A DNA stretch of 64,000 nt from Gari tellinella (taxonomy: Eukaryota; Mollusca; Bivalvia; Cardiida; Psammobiidae), in assembly GCA_922989275.2 (NCBI GenBank), contig OV277862.1, forward strand, positions 47,083,786 through 47,147,785. The letters run 5' to 3'. This document shows, in pieces, positions 21,205 through 31,741 of this stretch. Each line of letters opens with the position of its first letter. Within the stretch, counting starts at the first letter, position 1. A program made the translations under genes and the position numbers. The notes beneath the pieces are model-generated. The model was not told the DNA's origin. It saw only the letters and a program-made list of their open reading frames with translations, and did no database searches.

Positions 21205-21280
21205 CTTCTCTGTTAGCGCAGTTGGTTACGGTGGTTGACTAGAAATCCAAAGGTTCTAAGTTCGATTCCCACTCGCTTCA
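21205..21280 (+). tRNA. Decayed tRNA-Ser-like sequence (AGA loop), inside an element
   Basis: GTTAGCGCAGTTGG fits an A box, GACTAGAAATC is the anticodon-loop pattern of tRNA-Ser(AGA), and AGTTCGATTCC is a near B box. The acceptor ends do not pair and the T stem is mismatched, so this is a tRNA-derived relic rather than a working gene. Confidence 0.35.
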
Positions 21281-21438
21281 AAACTTTTTTTAAATAAATT
21301 GTCCGATTTTATTGACTAGTCAATCCATAACGCAGTGATCAAAGGACAGGCTATGTTTAGTCACGTAATAATAAATAATATCAGATTCAAGTATAGTCAA
21401 GTGACAACTAAACTTTGTGAGGATTTATAGCCTATATG

Positions 21439-21539
21439 ACAGATGGAAGCTTAACACAGGACAAAAGTAATGCTAAAAGATAGATCCTAATGGAGCTTTT
21501 ATGCATTACTTTTGTCATGCATTAAGCAGTCACCTGCCT
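21439..21539. repeat. Hairpin with GGACAAAAGTAATGC arms
   Basis: GGACAAAAGTAATGC near 21459 pairs with GCATTACTTTTGTC near 21502, with outer partial pairing of GACAGATGGAAGCTTAA and TTAAGCAGTCACCTGCC. It has the layout of the MITE hairpin cores but a different sequence. Confidence 0.5.
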
Positions 21540-22568
21540 TTAAAGATCCACAGGCTACCGTATTCAATGGCCCCTTATTACAGGTTTGACTTATGGTATT
21601 ATTTAGAGCTGACGGCATTTTAAAGTTGAACTCAAGGGAGGTTACTCGTTTTGTGTTAACATTTTGCCAGAATTTCTGGAAATCATGTATAAAATGTAAA
21701 TTCCACTGTAGTTTTTCATTAAATTTTTGTGACTAGAAGAATTAAGTTATATATATCTAATAAGAGTAAAATTAGTGTATGTTAAACAGCTAGATATTTT
21801 GTAATGTGAAATTTAGTGACATTTTCAGAATTTGACTTTTTTAAAATATTGATATTTCCAGAAAATATGTCATGAAATATTTTTGTTTGCACAACATCTT
21901 ATATTCTCTGTACAGTTTACTTGAATATACAGAAATTGTTGAGTTATATCGTTTTACTAAGAAAATATTCCTGTTCATTAAAAAAGGAGCTTTTCTCGAC
22001 AAATGGTCCTGTCAGTAAAAAACGGCTCTGTAATTTTTTATTATTTTAACGACTTTTCACTCTCCATATAGTATATTTCAATTTAATCAAGGTTTCAAAG
22101 AATTCTGACACGGGAGAAGCTGACCCGCGAACCACCTTAAATTGATTTCAACTTTGGGGTTTAATGTTTTTAATCGCAAAACATAAAATGAGAGTATCAC
22201 ACGATATGGATCCTGATCTGAGTTGCCAATCCAGAGTTATTATGCGTATGATCTCGATCTAAATGGTTTATACAACGAAACAAAAACAAATCAAAGCGTA
22301 ATTGGCATGGTTAAGGTTAATATATGTGGATATAAGATCGTTTATTTTAGTCACGTTTTTTAGTCGAGCTTTCAAAAATGAGACTCTGTGACATTGACCA
22401 TACTCACGTACACAGTAAAATATGTCAAGAAGAGACAAAACCAGTTAGAAAGACTATAGATTTTTAGAAAATGGTACTTGCTTACAGCGGGACAAAAGTA
22501 AAACCGAAAGCTATAATTGAAGGAGGTTTCTGATTTACTTACGCCTTGTATTCTACTAACATAATTAT

Positions 22569-22809
22569 CCCATTACCCCAAAAATACGCCTTTTCACGCC
22601 ATTAATGTATCCCTCCGCTGAAGAAAATAGTTCCAATTTATACAGTTGTGAATATTTATCATCAGAACAAAAAACATTCTAGAAGCTGGTAGCTTAAAGC
22701 AGGCTGAAAGTAAATCAGAATGCGCCTTAAGGCGCATTCTGCTTTACTTTCAACCTGCTTTAAGTGGTCACTTCTCTTTAAAACTAGAATCAGGCTATGG
22801 GGTAATGGG
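22569..22809 (+). mobile_element. Complete CCCATTACCCC MITE, flanks TTAT
   Basis: CCCATTACCCC at the left, GGGGTAATGGG at the right, with TTAT on both sides (22565-22568, 22810-22813) instead of TTAA. The core hairpin reads GCAGGCTGAAAGTAAATCAG with CTGCTTTACTTTCAACCTGC. This is the cleanest unnested copy of the family. Confidence 0.8.
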
Positions 22810-22875
22810 TTATGTCTTTAGCAAACTATATGGGGTTTTCAAAGTCGCTGCAGAGTGGTGTTACTGTGCTATGTA

Positions 22876-23071
22876 CAGTAGAACCACTCTATTACGATCA
22901 CTAAAACGAAGGCTCGCTCATTGTAAAAATGACAGGCGACAGCTTAAAGCAGGATGACTGTAAAACAGAAAGGAGCTTTCTGTTTTACTGTCACATTGCT
23001 TTAAGCGGGCATCTGTCTTTTATACCTTATATTTCACACAATTAAGTGATCGTAATAGTGCGGTTTTACTG
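22876..23071 (+). mobile_element. MITE with CAGTAGAACCACTCTATTAC ends and flanking TA
   Basis: The inverted repeats run about 28 bases: CAGTAGAACCACTCTATTAC then GATCACT, against AGTGATCGTAATAGTGCGG then TTTTACTG. TA lies at 22874-22875 and 23072-23073. The core hairpin pairs GCTTAAAGCAGGATGACTGT with ACAGTCACATTGCTTTAAGC-like sequence. Ends of the form CAGTARAACC with TA fit Tc1/mariner MITEs. Confidence 0.75.
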
Positions 23072-23390
23072 TATTCTGTGAAATGCTCCCTCTAGGGTTT
23101 AAGCAACTGAAAGTTTAAGTCAGTAGAACGAATACATACCCGAAGGCCACCCGATAAGATCGGGACCGCTCGTGTATATCTACTTGTCGAGGGTAATCGG
23201 GCTTTATCGATATGATACATTGCAGTTAGATATTAGTGTCCGTTGTGTTCGCGAGACAATAAACAAAAGCTGGTTGGATAAAACATTTTTGGCAACATTT
23301 TGTGAGTATTCATACATACAGTAAATATTTACCATTTCGACCGCTTTTCTATTTCACTGTCATAACACCCTGTACGTGTACAATGCTAAT

Positions 23391-23521
23391 TTGCAAACAG
23401 TTTGACATTCATTTCAATACATGTATTTCTAGCGTCAAAGTATCTAAAGTTTAACTTTGAAAAAATTAAAAGCAGACGAAGATTGTTAAGCAGCGTCTGA
23501 TCTGGATCCAAACTGTTTAAA
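23391..23521. repeat. TGATCAGACGC hairpin family, interrupted copy
   Basis: TTTGCAAACAGTTTG at the left and GCGTCTGATCTGGATCCAAA then CTGTTT at the right are the outer parts of the hairpin, separated by about 80 bases of other sequence. Confidence 0.45.
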
Positions 23522-23529
23522 AAGTCGTA

Positions 23530-23775
23530 CAGTGGAGAATCTGTTATTCTTTCCCGTTTAAACGCAAACGTACGCAAACGCAAAGCACTAAAACGTAGAA
23601 AAGAACAATTTTTGGACAATTCTGATAATTCTTGTTTATCTTGGTGGCAAACAGTTTGGAGCCTGATCAGACGCCGGGTTACCCGGCGTCTGATCTGGCT
23701 CCACACTCTTTGCCCTGCAAATAATAGTTTTAGCGTAAACGCGTTTATTGGGAAAGAATAACACATTCTCCACTG
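23530..23775 (-). mobile_element. CAGTGGAG MITE, inverted full copy
   Basis: 246 bp with TA at 23528-23529 and 23776-23777. The hairpin right arm has ACACTCTTTGCC in place of AAACTGTTTGC. A CCC-family right end remnant (GAGAAAGGGTTAA) follows at about 23797-23806. Confidence 0.8.
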
Positions 23776-24261
23776 TATATAGACGCCTACGGCGGAGAAA
23801 GGGTTAAAAAGACATGGGAGCATTCTGCAAGATGAAAGTAAAGAGAACACCATCTACAGGAGTTTTCTGCTTTACGTTCTTTAAGATTTATACATCAACC
23901 ATATTTTATTTTGGCGGTGCTCCCTGATAGGAATACAAATGTACCAGAATTCCCAATTTTGCAATTACGCAGCTACTTGTCCTAAACACTAAGCATAATC
24001 CTTCTATGGAGAGGACATAATGTCTAGTTTTGCCTTTATTTGATCAATATCTGCTTTAACGAAATGACACGATTGTTGAATTGTTTTATCGATATCTGTT
24101 TTAATGACAGGAAACGATTGTTGATTTGTTTTTATCGATATCTGTTTTATGACAGGCCACGATTGTTGATTTGAACTCGATTTTTCGCTTTTAAAAGTCG
24201 AACTTACCCACAATTCGTTACTTGGAATTCGATAACTAGAGCTCGTATCCAAATTATGGTA

Positions 24262-24583
24262 TAGCGTTCCCTCCCTGCAACGTCCCTCCCAACAACGCAC
24301 CCTCCTTACAACGACCTTTGTCGCTGTTCCCCAAACAAACCAATACTGCTGTAATATCGTCTGCTTAAAGTTGTCGTCTGCCGTTTTTCTCAAAGTTACA
24401 TATTGAACATTTTGACAGAAAATAACCCTTAATGACGAGTGCCAAACAGCTTTACGCGGCGTCTGATCTGGATTCAAGCTGTTTGCAAATGTAAACCGAA
24501 TTCCTTCCCTGTAACGACCCCATCCCAACAACGCACACATTTTTTTGTCTCCCAATGGATGTCGTTGTAGAGAGGGAGCGCTG
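24262..24583 (-). mobile_element. MITE with CTCCCTCTCTACAACG-type ends and TGATC hairpin
   Basis: The left end TAGCGTTCCCTCCCTGCAACG-like sequence pairs with CGTTGTAGAGAGGGAGCGCTG at the right, with TA just outside. Inside are GTCGTCTGCC and TGACGAGTGCCAAACAGC, then half of the hairpin (GCGGCGTCTGATCTGGATTC). Relatives lie at 39915-40165 and 45553-45887. It differs in ends from the CAGTGGAG family yet shares the core. Confidence 0.6.
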
Positions 24584-24623
24584 TATCTCTAAATCCTCAA
24601 ACAGTGTTTCCAGTGACAATATA

Positions 24624-24869
24624 CAGTGGAGAATCTGTTATTCTTTCCCAATAAACGCGTTTACGCTAAAACTATTATTCCCAGTGCAAACAGTTTGGAG
24701 CCAGATCAGACGCCGGGTAACCCGGCGTCTGATCAGGCTCCAAACTGTTTGCCACCAAGATAAACAAGAATTATCATAATTGTCCAAAAGTTGTTCTTTT
24801 CTACGTTTTAGTGCTTTGCGTTTGCGTACGTTTGCGTTTAAACGGGAAAGAATAACAGATTCTCCACTG
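24624..24869 (+). mobile_element. CAGTGGAG MITE, full copy
   Basis: 246 bp, TA at 24622-24623 and 24870-24871. Both termini are of the GAGAATCTGTTATTC type. Confidence 0.85.
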
Positions 24870-25500
24870 TACGCCCATCATGTCCAACTCCGCGTCTTAA
24901 ATTTGAATTACTGATATGTTTGACTTAACCCTTTTGAGTCTTGTGTTAACTAAAGTGGACATTGACAATAGTGCAGACCCTGATGAGACACATAGGTATG
25001 TTGCGTATTAGCAGGGTATGCACTATTTACTTTTACATATGAAATTATAGAAAATAAGTGAAAACCCCCAAACATTTCAATGTCCTTTAAATCACTCTTA
25101 TATATGCAAATAATGAAATTTTCCAGCAGGCACTGTGATCATTACAATATCCAGACATTAATGAGTTAAGCCAACTTAAGCTATCGGTGCTTGTATGTAA
25201 ATGTAGATGAGTTGATATTGTACATGTATAAACATGGAGCAAATTTAAACCGAAACGAAAATGATTAATTCAAACTTTCGAGTGATAAGGGCGAACTGAT
25301 TGATAATTGCAAAAGATTTAACACACTTTGTGCCCAGAGAACTTTTCCTTACTTATACAATGTATTAGTCCAATTTTGATATAAGGGGTGCCTTGTCAAA
25401 ATTGGCACTTTCGTTGTGATTCATATCAAAATTTCTGTTCGCTAGCAAACAGTGTAGACTCTGATCAGACGGAGGCACTCTATAACTGAAATAATTGTTT
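24870..25500. other. No gene; decayed hairpin near 24960-25030
   Basis: AATAGTGCAGACCCTGATGAG and the later GGGTATGCACTATTT look like a decayed CTGATCAGAGGGC-type hairpin. A similar trace is at about 25446-25475 (CAAACAGTGTAGACTCTGAT). Nothing else is recognisable. Confidence 0.4.
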
Positions 25501-25503
25501 ATA

Positions 25504-25749
25504 CAGTGCAGAAAACGTTATTCTTTCCCAATAAACGCGTTTACGCTAAAACTATTATTTTCACTGCAAACAGTTTGGAGCCAGATCAGACGCCGGATAA
25601 CCCGGCGTCTGATCAGGCTCCAAACTGTTTGCCACTAGGATAAAGATGAATTATCAGAATTGTCAAAAAGTTGTACTTTTCTACGTTTTAATGTTTTGCG
25701 TTTGCGTACGTTTGCGTTTAAACGGGAAAGAATAACAGATTATCCACTG
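25504..25749 (+). mobile_element. CAGTGGAG MITE, full copy
   Basis: 246 bp, TA at 25502-25503 and 25750-25751. The left end reads CAGTGCAGAAAACG (one change) and the right end ATTATCCACTG. Confidence 0.8.
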
Positions 25750-25975
25750 TATATACTATTATAACCCCGTTATAATCAATTGGGTCGAACTACAATGTAT
25801 ACGAGCGTATATGGTACGCTCAACCAAAAGGCTCAATTAGTTTTTGTGCCCCGCATGACTTAAAGTAGCTGGGACATATTGTTTTTGCCCGACCCTATCT
25901 ATCTGTCTAAAACTTTAACACTTGCCGTAACTTTGGAATAATAAATGTGATGGAGACTATTTGGCATTGTGTACA

Positions 25976-26196
25976 GTGTACGATATTACGCTAAAGTCGT
26001 TAGTTCCATTGCAAAGAGTTTGGAGCCAGCTCAGATGCCGGATAATCTGGTGTCTGATCAGGTTTCCAATTGTTTGCCACTCAGATTAAAATAAAAAGTT
26101 AGAAAATTCAAAAAGTTGTGATTTTCTACATTTTAGTGTAATGCGTTTGCGTTTGTTTGCATTTAAACGGGAAAGAATAACGTTTTCTCCACGGTA
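25976..26196 (+). mobile_element. CAGTGGAG MITE, decayed copy
   Basis: The left terminus is damaged; the body keeps TTACGCTAAAGTCG, GAGTTTGGAGCCAGCTCAGA, GTCTGATCAGG and the right end GAATAACGTTTTCTCCACGG then TA. It is clearly older than its neighbours. Confidence 0.6.
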
Positions 26197-26770
26197 CTCA
26201 ACTCAAGTAGCTTCTGTTTATTTTACTGAGATTAACTCCTCTGCCAAGAGCTAAAAGGAAGGCGAGATATGTGTTTTTGACTCCATGTACTGCTTCGCTA
26301 CGAATGAGATGAGCCAAATTAATCTTCCTGAAATCATCATTATCTCATCTTATCACCCCTCACCATACATTGACCCTATTATGACATGTTCTGTGCCGTA
26401 AATATCAATTAATTCATCCATTCACCATGAGCTCGGTACAACTTGATTTATATCCGAATGAGGTCAAGGTTATTTAGAGGTCATGGTCATATCATGGGGC
26501 ATAATGTGTCGTAAAAGTATGGTTTCTTCTTTAGCTAAATTACTTTTCACCTGCAATTTTATATAGTGACATTCATGGACGGTGCAGATCGCAGTTTCAT
26601 AGTGTAAAGCATGTTATTTTGTACCGTTTTTAACCGAATTAAACATAATTTAGATAAAATATAAAACTAAGAACCTTTAAGAAATAATGACAATTGAGTT
26701 TAATTTGAGTGGCAGCCAGTTTGGAAGCTGAAGGACTGTTCCCTTGCTTTTAGCAGTCATCACCTGTCCT

Positions 26771-27010
26771 AACACTTTCAACCCTAAATATCTCTTGTGG
26801 GTATACATTATCCTTTTACACTCTTCTAGAACAGGACCTTTGAACCAGTCTACTGTTACATTTTTGGTATGACAACTAAAATTAATGAAACTTATGAAAC
26901 AGTAAAGACCCTGATCAGAGGGCTCCTATAGGAGCCCTCTGATCAGGGTCTGCACTGTTTGCATGTGTAATCAGTAATCTCTACAGAGGACTGTAGGGTT
27001 GAAAGGGTAA
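26771..27010 (+). mobile_element. MITE with ACCCTTTCAACCCTA ends and CTGATCAGAGGGCTCC hairpin
   Basis: ACACTTTCAACCCTAA at the left and TAGGGTTGAAAGGGTAA at the right are inverted repeats with TTAA-like outer bases. The core at about 26897-26962 is a long palindrome: GACCCTGATCAGAGGGCTCC, then TATA, then its complement. Non-coding. Confidence 0.65.
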
Positions 27011-27174
27011 TTTACAAAATTCACTGATCTGAATACAAATTTTGCAGACATCATTTACATATCGTACAAAAGGTTAAGAAATACAATATTTCTATACAAA
27101 CATTCACTAGTCTGTAATAGAGATCTGATATAGGTCGTTTGCAGTTCAAAAAAACACGATAAATCTTAGATAAT

Positions 27175-27723
27175 TTTAAAGCGACTCGCAACCAGATGGT
27201 GCATTAAAAATAGTCATTTGTAAATATGTGTCAAACGCTTATATAAATGGTAAAGAATTAGTTTAGGATAAGAAATTCTGTTTAAAAAAAATGTATTTCA
27301 ATAAAAAAAAATACTGGTCTCTGGTGGGATTCGAACCCGGGGCCCGGCATTGGCGGACAGAAGGCAAAATAGGGGAAACCGCTTAGACCAATGGGCCACG
27401 GAACTATCCGTTTATCTCGGATCGATTTAACGTATTTCAATGTGTAGCTATCGAAAGTGCATACAACTTCGTAATTCGGCTCGTGTTTATGTCTGAGCCC
27501 GTGTAGAGAAGCAACAACAACAACTATACCGTCTACTAGTCGGTATAGAAAAACGATGGAAAATATCTAAAAATCTAAGATTCGGTGACGATTCTTGAAA
27601 CTTTTTTTGGACTGATCATATTTTTTTAATGTCAGAAGCCAAATAATGACACACATTTGCTTTTATTTGAGTATTTTATTTTATTTTGACAAGTACACCA
27701 TCCGGTTGCGAGTCCCTTTAAAA
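27175..27723. mobile_element. Nested element with TTTAAAGSGACTCGCAACC ends
   Basis: TTTAAAGCGACTCGCAACC at the left pairs with GGTTGCGAGTCCCTTTAAA at the right, then GATGGTG with CACCATC. It encloses the tRNA-like sequence and a small hairpin CTATACCG...CGGTATAG at about 27523-27549. Confidence 0.55.
27318..27405 (-). tRNA. tRNA-derived SINE head or tRNA-like sequence
   Basis: On the minus strand GTGGCCCATTGGTCTAAGCGG is A-box-like and GGGTTCGAATCCCACC contains a good B box. T runs follow within about 30 bases, as in Pol III termination. A C/G-rich middle replaces a normal anticodon arm, so it is a SINE head or tRNA relic rather than a standard tRNA gene. Confidence 0.5.
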
Positions 27724-29028
27724 CTTATGGACGTATTTAAATTGAATTGTGCATACACTTATGCTGTGTCTATACCAACTCTGACAAGGAAATTCAAAAC
27801 TTTTGAAAGTCTAACTAAAAACTTTTCTTCTTTGTTTTATATAAATTTTGTGTCGCTGAAAATGGTCAATTACGTGGGGTGTTATTGGCTATTACCTTGA
27901 TCACGTTTGTTTATATTGGAGAATATCCCCAGGTAAAATCCCGTGTAAGTTGCTTCTGTCTGAAAGGTGAATCCCGTGCTGATATTGGTTGTTTAGTTGT
28001 ACACAATTAATTGTGAGGCCCCATCATCCATTACATTTTTACTATGCCTAAATCCACGAACTCTTCACCAGGAATAAAGATAATTGCAATTTCTTTTCAA
28101 ACCGAAGCTCTAACATTTCTACATAATTACAGAGCTCCAGATAAGAGAGAGAAACTTGAACAAGGCCAACATTTTCTCACCCAGTTCAGCACCAAATCCT
28201 ATGGTGTGACTACTCGAAGAAAGACGGTTACTAGTAGTTTTGGAAATACTCCCCTTATCTGGAGTTTAATATGTATCAATGTTCGAGTTGTATTGCACTT
28301 ACATTTACATTACGTTTCCTCTAAGCGATAAAATAATAAAGGTTTTCGAACTGATCTGGAAACATTCTGTTGAAAATTTGATAATGGTAAGTTGGTGTAG
28401 ATCGTCTGGTATGAACATGTCTCTTCTGTTATTTATCGCATTTAGTTATTTTACGTTTTGTTGATAAAACTTTCGTATGAGTGGCACATGGGTCGGATCC
28501 AATTCAGGTATGAAATGGCTCCGGTGTCCGATTAGGATCTAACATGTGCGTAAATGACAGTATGGTCAGTTAATACGTTTAACGTACCCCAGTCAGGGCC
28601 TCGTTCGGTTAGTTGTAAACTGCTATGGTATGCGATGGCTTAACGGTGAGGCGTTGCCGGGTCGTGAAAGATAGGCTGTTGAATAACTTGAAATCACCCT
28701 TCGGAAAACTGTCCCTTAGAAGTGTAAACTTTATATAGAAGTTATGAATAAAACTTTTTTATTACGAAGAGAAAAAAATATTTCTTTTTTGTCAGAGTTG
28801 GTATAGGTATATCATAAATCTATGCAAAATTCCATTTGTCTCCGTTTTCTTGTTATGGAGATATTTGAAATTTATCGTGTTTTTTTTAACTGCAAACGAC
28901 CTATACAGTGTATAGCTTGAAGTCATTCACCTTGACACATTTTAAAAATGCTTAAATCCAGTTCTCCTCTTAAATTTAATACATTTTACATACTTAGGGT
29001 TGGTTTCAACAATATATTGCAAAATAGC

Positions 29029-29094
29029 CAGGGGTGCAGACCCTGAACAGATGGCTAATTTAAGGAGCCTTCTGATCATGGTCTGCACTGTTTG
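29029..29094. repeat. CTGATCAG-type hairpin, decayed
   Basis: GGTGCAGACCCTGAACAGAT pairs imperfectly with TCTGATCATGGTCTGCACT, with AAGGAGCC near the loop. Confidence 0.5.
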
Positions 29095-29178
29095 AAAACA
29101 ACAAGAGTACAGATACACTGTTTGTAAATGACGAGTCTACTCATTACTTGGGTTGATGTGTCAGATACGAGAGAGAAA

Positions 29179-29196
29179 CCATTTTGGTTGTTAATT
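29179..29196. repeat. Left target-site duplication of SINE
   Basis: CCATTTTGGTTGTTAATT, repeated exactly at 29463-29480. Confidence 0.9.
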
Positions 29197-29462
29197 TTTT
29201 TGTTTTGATTTGTTTTGATTTTACGTCGCTTTCAACAGTATTTCAGTCATGCTAATTACAGGTGGAGGAAGACCCCAGCAGTTCTTTATGCACTGTTTAA
29301 GGCACAAATCGACAACTGGGTAGAACCACCGACCTTCCGCAAGCCAGCTGGAAGGCTTCCCCACATGAAAAATCCGAACGACCCTACTGGGATTCGAACT
29401 CACAGCGCTGAGAAGCTTAGTGGTGTAAGTCACAGTGACTATACCACTAGGCCACGGAGGCC
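29197..29462 (-). mobile_element. tRNA-derived SINE with 18-bp target duplication
   Basis: Minus-strand order: GGCCTCCGTGGCCTAGTGG (A box) near 29462-29440, then GAGTTCGAATCCCAGT (B box), then a body with GGGGAAGCC, GCTTGCGGAAGGTCGGTGG, CTTCCTCCACC and GAAAGCGACGTAAAATC, ending in an A-rich AAATCAAAAC tail. The perfect 18-bp direct repeat immediately outside shows a LINE-mediated, recent insertion. A related SINE is split at 31001-31650. The open frames on both strands here are not genes. It resembles molluscan Meta-type SINEs, from memory. Confidence 0.9.
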
Positions 29463-29480
29463 CCATTTTGGTTGTTAATT
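29463..29480. repeat. Right target-site duplication of SINE
   Basis: Exact copy of 29179-29196. Confidence 0.9.
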
Positions 29481-29614
29481 CGAGAGCGAAAACGACAAGG
29501 AAGTCATATTTAAGTATACAATATATACAGTTAACGCTCTGTATTATGATATGTTAAATTTGGATAATTATTGGTAGTACATGTATTCAACAAGACTGCG
29601 CGTTCAATAAACGC

Positions 29615-30229
29615 TTATGCCCCCGGTGGCATCCTTGACAATATATTCTGAATCTTTTCTAAGTCCAAATTAGGTCAAGGTCAAGGTCAAACTGAGCTTG
29701 GGTATTACTGGTGGGTTGGTAATGGTCCAAGGCAATAACTGTATAAGTATAGAAGCATTGTAGTAAGTAGTGTTGATGCTAGACGAAACGGTAAAATCTA
29801 GTTAACCAAGAAATAGCCCATTCAAAATATTCTAAGTCCAAATTAGGTCAAGGTCAAGGTCAAAATCAAGGTTGGGTGATATTGATGGATAGGGAATGGT
29901 CCAAGGCAACAACTGTATAAGTATTCAAGCATTGGAGTAAGCGGTGTTGATGCCAGACGAAACGGTAAAATCTAGTTAACCAAGAAATAGCCCATTCAAA
30001 ATATTCTAAGTCCAAATTAGGTCAAGGTCAAGGTCAAAATCAAGGTTGGGTATTATTGGTGGCTAGGGAATGGTCCAAGGCAACAACTGTATAAGTATCT
30101 AAGCATTTGAATAAGTGGTGTTGATGCTAGACGAAACGGTAAAATCTACTTAACCTGGTTACGGACGGACGGAAGGACGGACAGGACGATTACTATATGC
30201 TCCCGCATCTGTCGATGCCGGGGGCATAA
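29615..30229 (+). mobile_element. Element with TTATGCCCCCGG ends and a 172-bp tandem core
   Basis: TTATGCCCCCGGTGGCATC at the left pairs with GATGCCGGGGGCATAA at the right. Between lie three tandem units marked by TTCTAAGTCCAAATTAGGTC at about 29660, 29831 and 30003, each with AGGTCAAGGTCAA and GACGAAACGGTAAAATCTA. A GGACGGACGGA run precedes the right end. No coding content. Confidence 0.75.
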
Positions 30230-30499
30230 AAAGTGATTGATTAAAGCAATATGAAAGTAAAGCAGAAAACTACGACAGGAGATTTCTGCCTGAGCTTTGT
30301 ATTTCTTTATGGAAAAACCTGCCTGGAACAATGGAAACTAAACCTGATTTAGAGGTTCTACTATGGAGGTAATAATGTACACGGGTCCGTTCCACAGTCA
30401 TATGTGTCATATTACAACCAAGCAAAATAAATTCTATTCCTAGCTTTACATGTATGCAGGTAGTTGCCAAGAGAAATAACACTCATATTAATCTGATCG

Positions 30500-30566
30500 G
30501 CAAACAGTTTAGAGCCTGATCAGACGCCGGGTTACCCGGCGTCTGATCTTGCTCCAAACTGTTTGC
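30500..30566. repeat. Stand-alone TGATCAGACGCC hairpin
   Basis: GCAAACAGTTTAGAGCCTGA then TCAGACGCCGGG, TTA, and the complement ending in CTGTTTGC. Matches the core of the CAGTGGAG family but lacks its termini; flanks differ. Confidence 0.75.
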
Positions 30567-31000
30567 AATGGAAACACTAAACACATTAAACCTTAGCGAC
30601 GTGTATAGTCATCACTTACAAACATTATACATGTAAAGGGTACACTTGTCCAATGCAGACAGTGTAGAGCCAGATCAGATGATATCTGAATAAACCCTAC
30701 GGTAAAGGTGTGAACTATATCATGTATCTGTTATTTTGAAATACATGGCGAAACACAATCATAAATATTAATAAAAAAAAGGAATAAACTTAATTGGCAA
30801 CAGGAATTTTCCCTTAAAGGGTAACAGGGGTGAATAGCTTCCACAGCGACTACAGTGGATCCTAAGGTCGTTTATTCTCGTAATTCGTCAGTTAAATTTC
30901 GATAACTGGAACACGATTACGTAGAATGTAATGTACCCATGCTTGGAATTTGAAATGAGGCATAAAATAGTTTATTCAAATACGGGTTAGTTCAGGGGTG

Positions 31001-31182
31001 GGGGCTCCATGACCTAGTGGATAAAGATAATGTGACTGACCATTACTAAGCTCATCACAGCTGTGTGTTCGAATCCTGGTCTTCGTATATCGTATGTGGA
31101 GAAGCCTGCAACCTGCCATCTGCCTTGCGGAAGATCGATACTCAGTTGCTGATTTATGCCTAAAACAGTGCATAACCGACTT
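31001..31182 (+). mobile_element. SINE, 5' part (split by insertions)
   Basis: CATGACCTAGTGGATAAAG (A box), GTGTTCGAATCCTGG (B box), then body motifs GGAGAAGCC, CTTGCGGAAGATCG and AAACAGTGCATAA shared in order with the SINE at 29197-29462. The body stops at ACTTCTGG and resumes at 31587. Confidence 0.75.
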
Positions 31183-31333
31183 CTGGCTCCGAGGTTATAA
31201 AGCGTTTTAGTTGAGTATGAGTTTGTTCCCAAGCATCATTTCATTGGTCAGATTTGAGCCTAGGCTCAAACTGACCAATCACATGCTTGGGAATGAGTTT
31301 AGACTCACGACAAGTGCTTTATAACCTAGGAGC
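31183..31333. mobile_element. Small hairpin MITE inserted in the SINE
   Basis: CTGGCTCCGAGGTTATAAAGC at the left pairs with GCTTTATAACCTAGGAGCC at the right, and inner arms ATTGGTCAGATTTGAGCC and GGCTCAAACTGACCAAT meet at the centre. Almost the whole 150 bp folds on itself. Confidence 0.7.
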
Positions 31334-31586
31334 CAGGGGCCCGTTTCATAAAACTTCTTACGACAAATGTTGTCGTAAGTCAGATTATAAAAGTATCAAT
31401 TTTTTTTTATTTCTCCATCGAATCCTGTCTTGTGACATTTTTTTGGAATCGTCTTGAAAAGACGATTCCAAAAAGATGTCATAAGACAGGATTAGATAGA
31501 GAAATCACAGATTAAATGTATTTTAAAGTTTGGACTTACGACAACATTTGTCGTAAGATGTTTTACATGTATGAAACGGGCCCCTG
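31334..31586. mobile_element. Foldback MITE with CAGGGGCCCGTTTCAT ends
   Basis: CAGGGGCCCGTTTCATA and ATGAAACGGGCCCCTG end a 253-bp element. Subterminal GACAAATGTTGTCGTAAGTC is matched by GACTTACGACAACATTTGTC, and the centre pairs GGAATCGTCTT with AAGACGATTCC. It abuts the previous hairpin MITE, and both sit inside the SINE. Confidence 0.8.
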
Positions 31587-31650
31587 GAGTCTTCCTCCAC
31601 CTATAATTCACAGGACGTCTCGATATCACAGAAATACTGTTAAAAGCGTT
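31587..31650 (+). mobile_element. SINE, 3' part
   Basis: GAGTCTTCCTCCACCTATAA and GAAATACTGTTAAAAGCG continue the interrupted SINE body, matching the 29.2-kb SINE (GGTCTTCCTCCACCTGTAAT, GAAATACTGTTGAAAGCGAC). Confidence 0.7.
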
Positions 31651-31741
31651 CTTTATTATTTATGCCAAAGACGAGATTACTGTCAATTTGCAACCAAATT
31701 GTATCCAAAACATTAACCTAACTGTATGCTTACATGTGGTT

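Larger units (their letters stand above)
21077..22140 (+). mobile_element. Element with TTAAGGTGGT ends, about 1.06 kb
   Basis: TTAAGGTGGTT at 21077 and AACCACCTTAA ending at 22140 are inverted repeats, and both termini contain TTAA. GC-rich GACAGCGGGCGGCCCGC follows the left end and GACCCGCG precedes the right. A tRNA-like sequence and a short hairpin lie inside. Non-autonomous; class not determined. Confidence 0.55.
27131..28905. mobile_element. 1.8-kb element with TATAGGTCGTTTGCAG ends and an insertion
   Basis: TAGGTCGTTTGCAGTT at 27133 and AACTGCAAACGACCTA ending about 28903 are inverted repeats extending about 36 bases (through ACACGATAAAT), with TA outside each end. Inside are short open frames (27646-27900, 28044-28331, 28279-28464) with no recognisable domain. 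Non-autonomous or decayed Tc1/mariner-like is the best guess. Confidence 0.55.

Noticed and set aside
21205..21280. A working tRNA-Ser(AGA) gene
   Set aside because: The anticodon loop looks right, but acceptor and T stems do not pair and it lies inside an inverted-repeat element; kept only as a relic.
27646..28464. Three consecutive short plus-strand frames as exons of one gene
   Set aside because: They lie inside an inverted-repeat element, share no recognisable domain and have no convincing donor-acceptor pairs between them.
29215..29478. Opposing open frames at 29.2-29.5 kb as genes
   Set aside because: They are translations of the SINE body and its target duplication.
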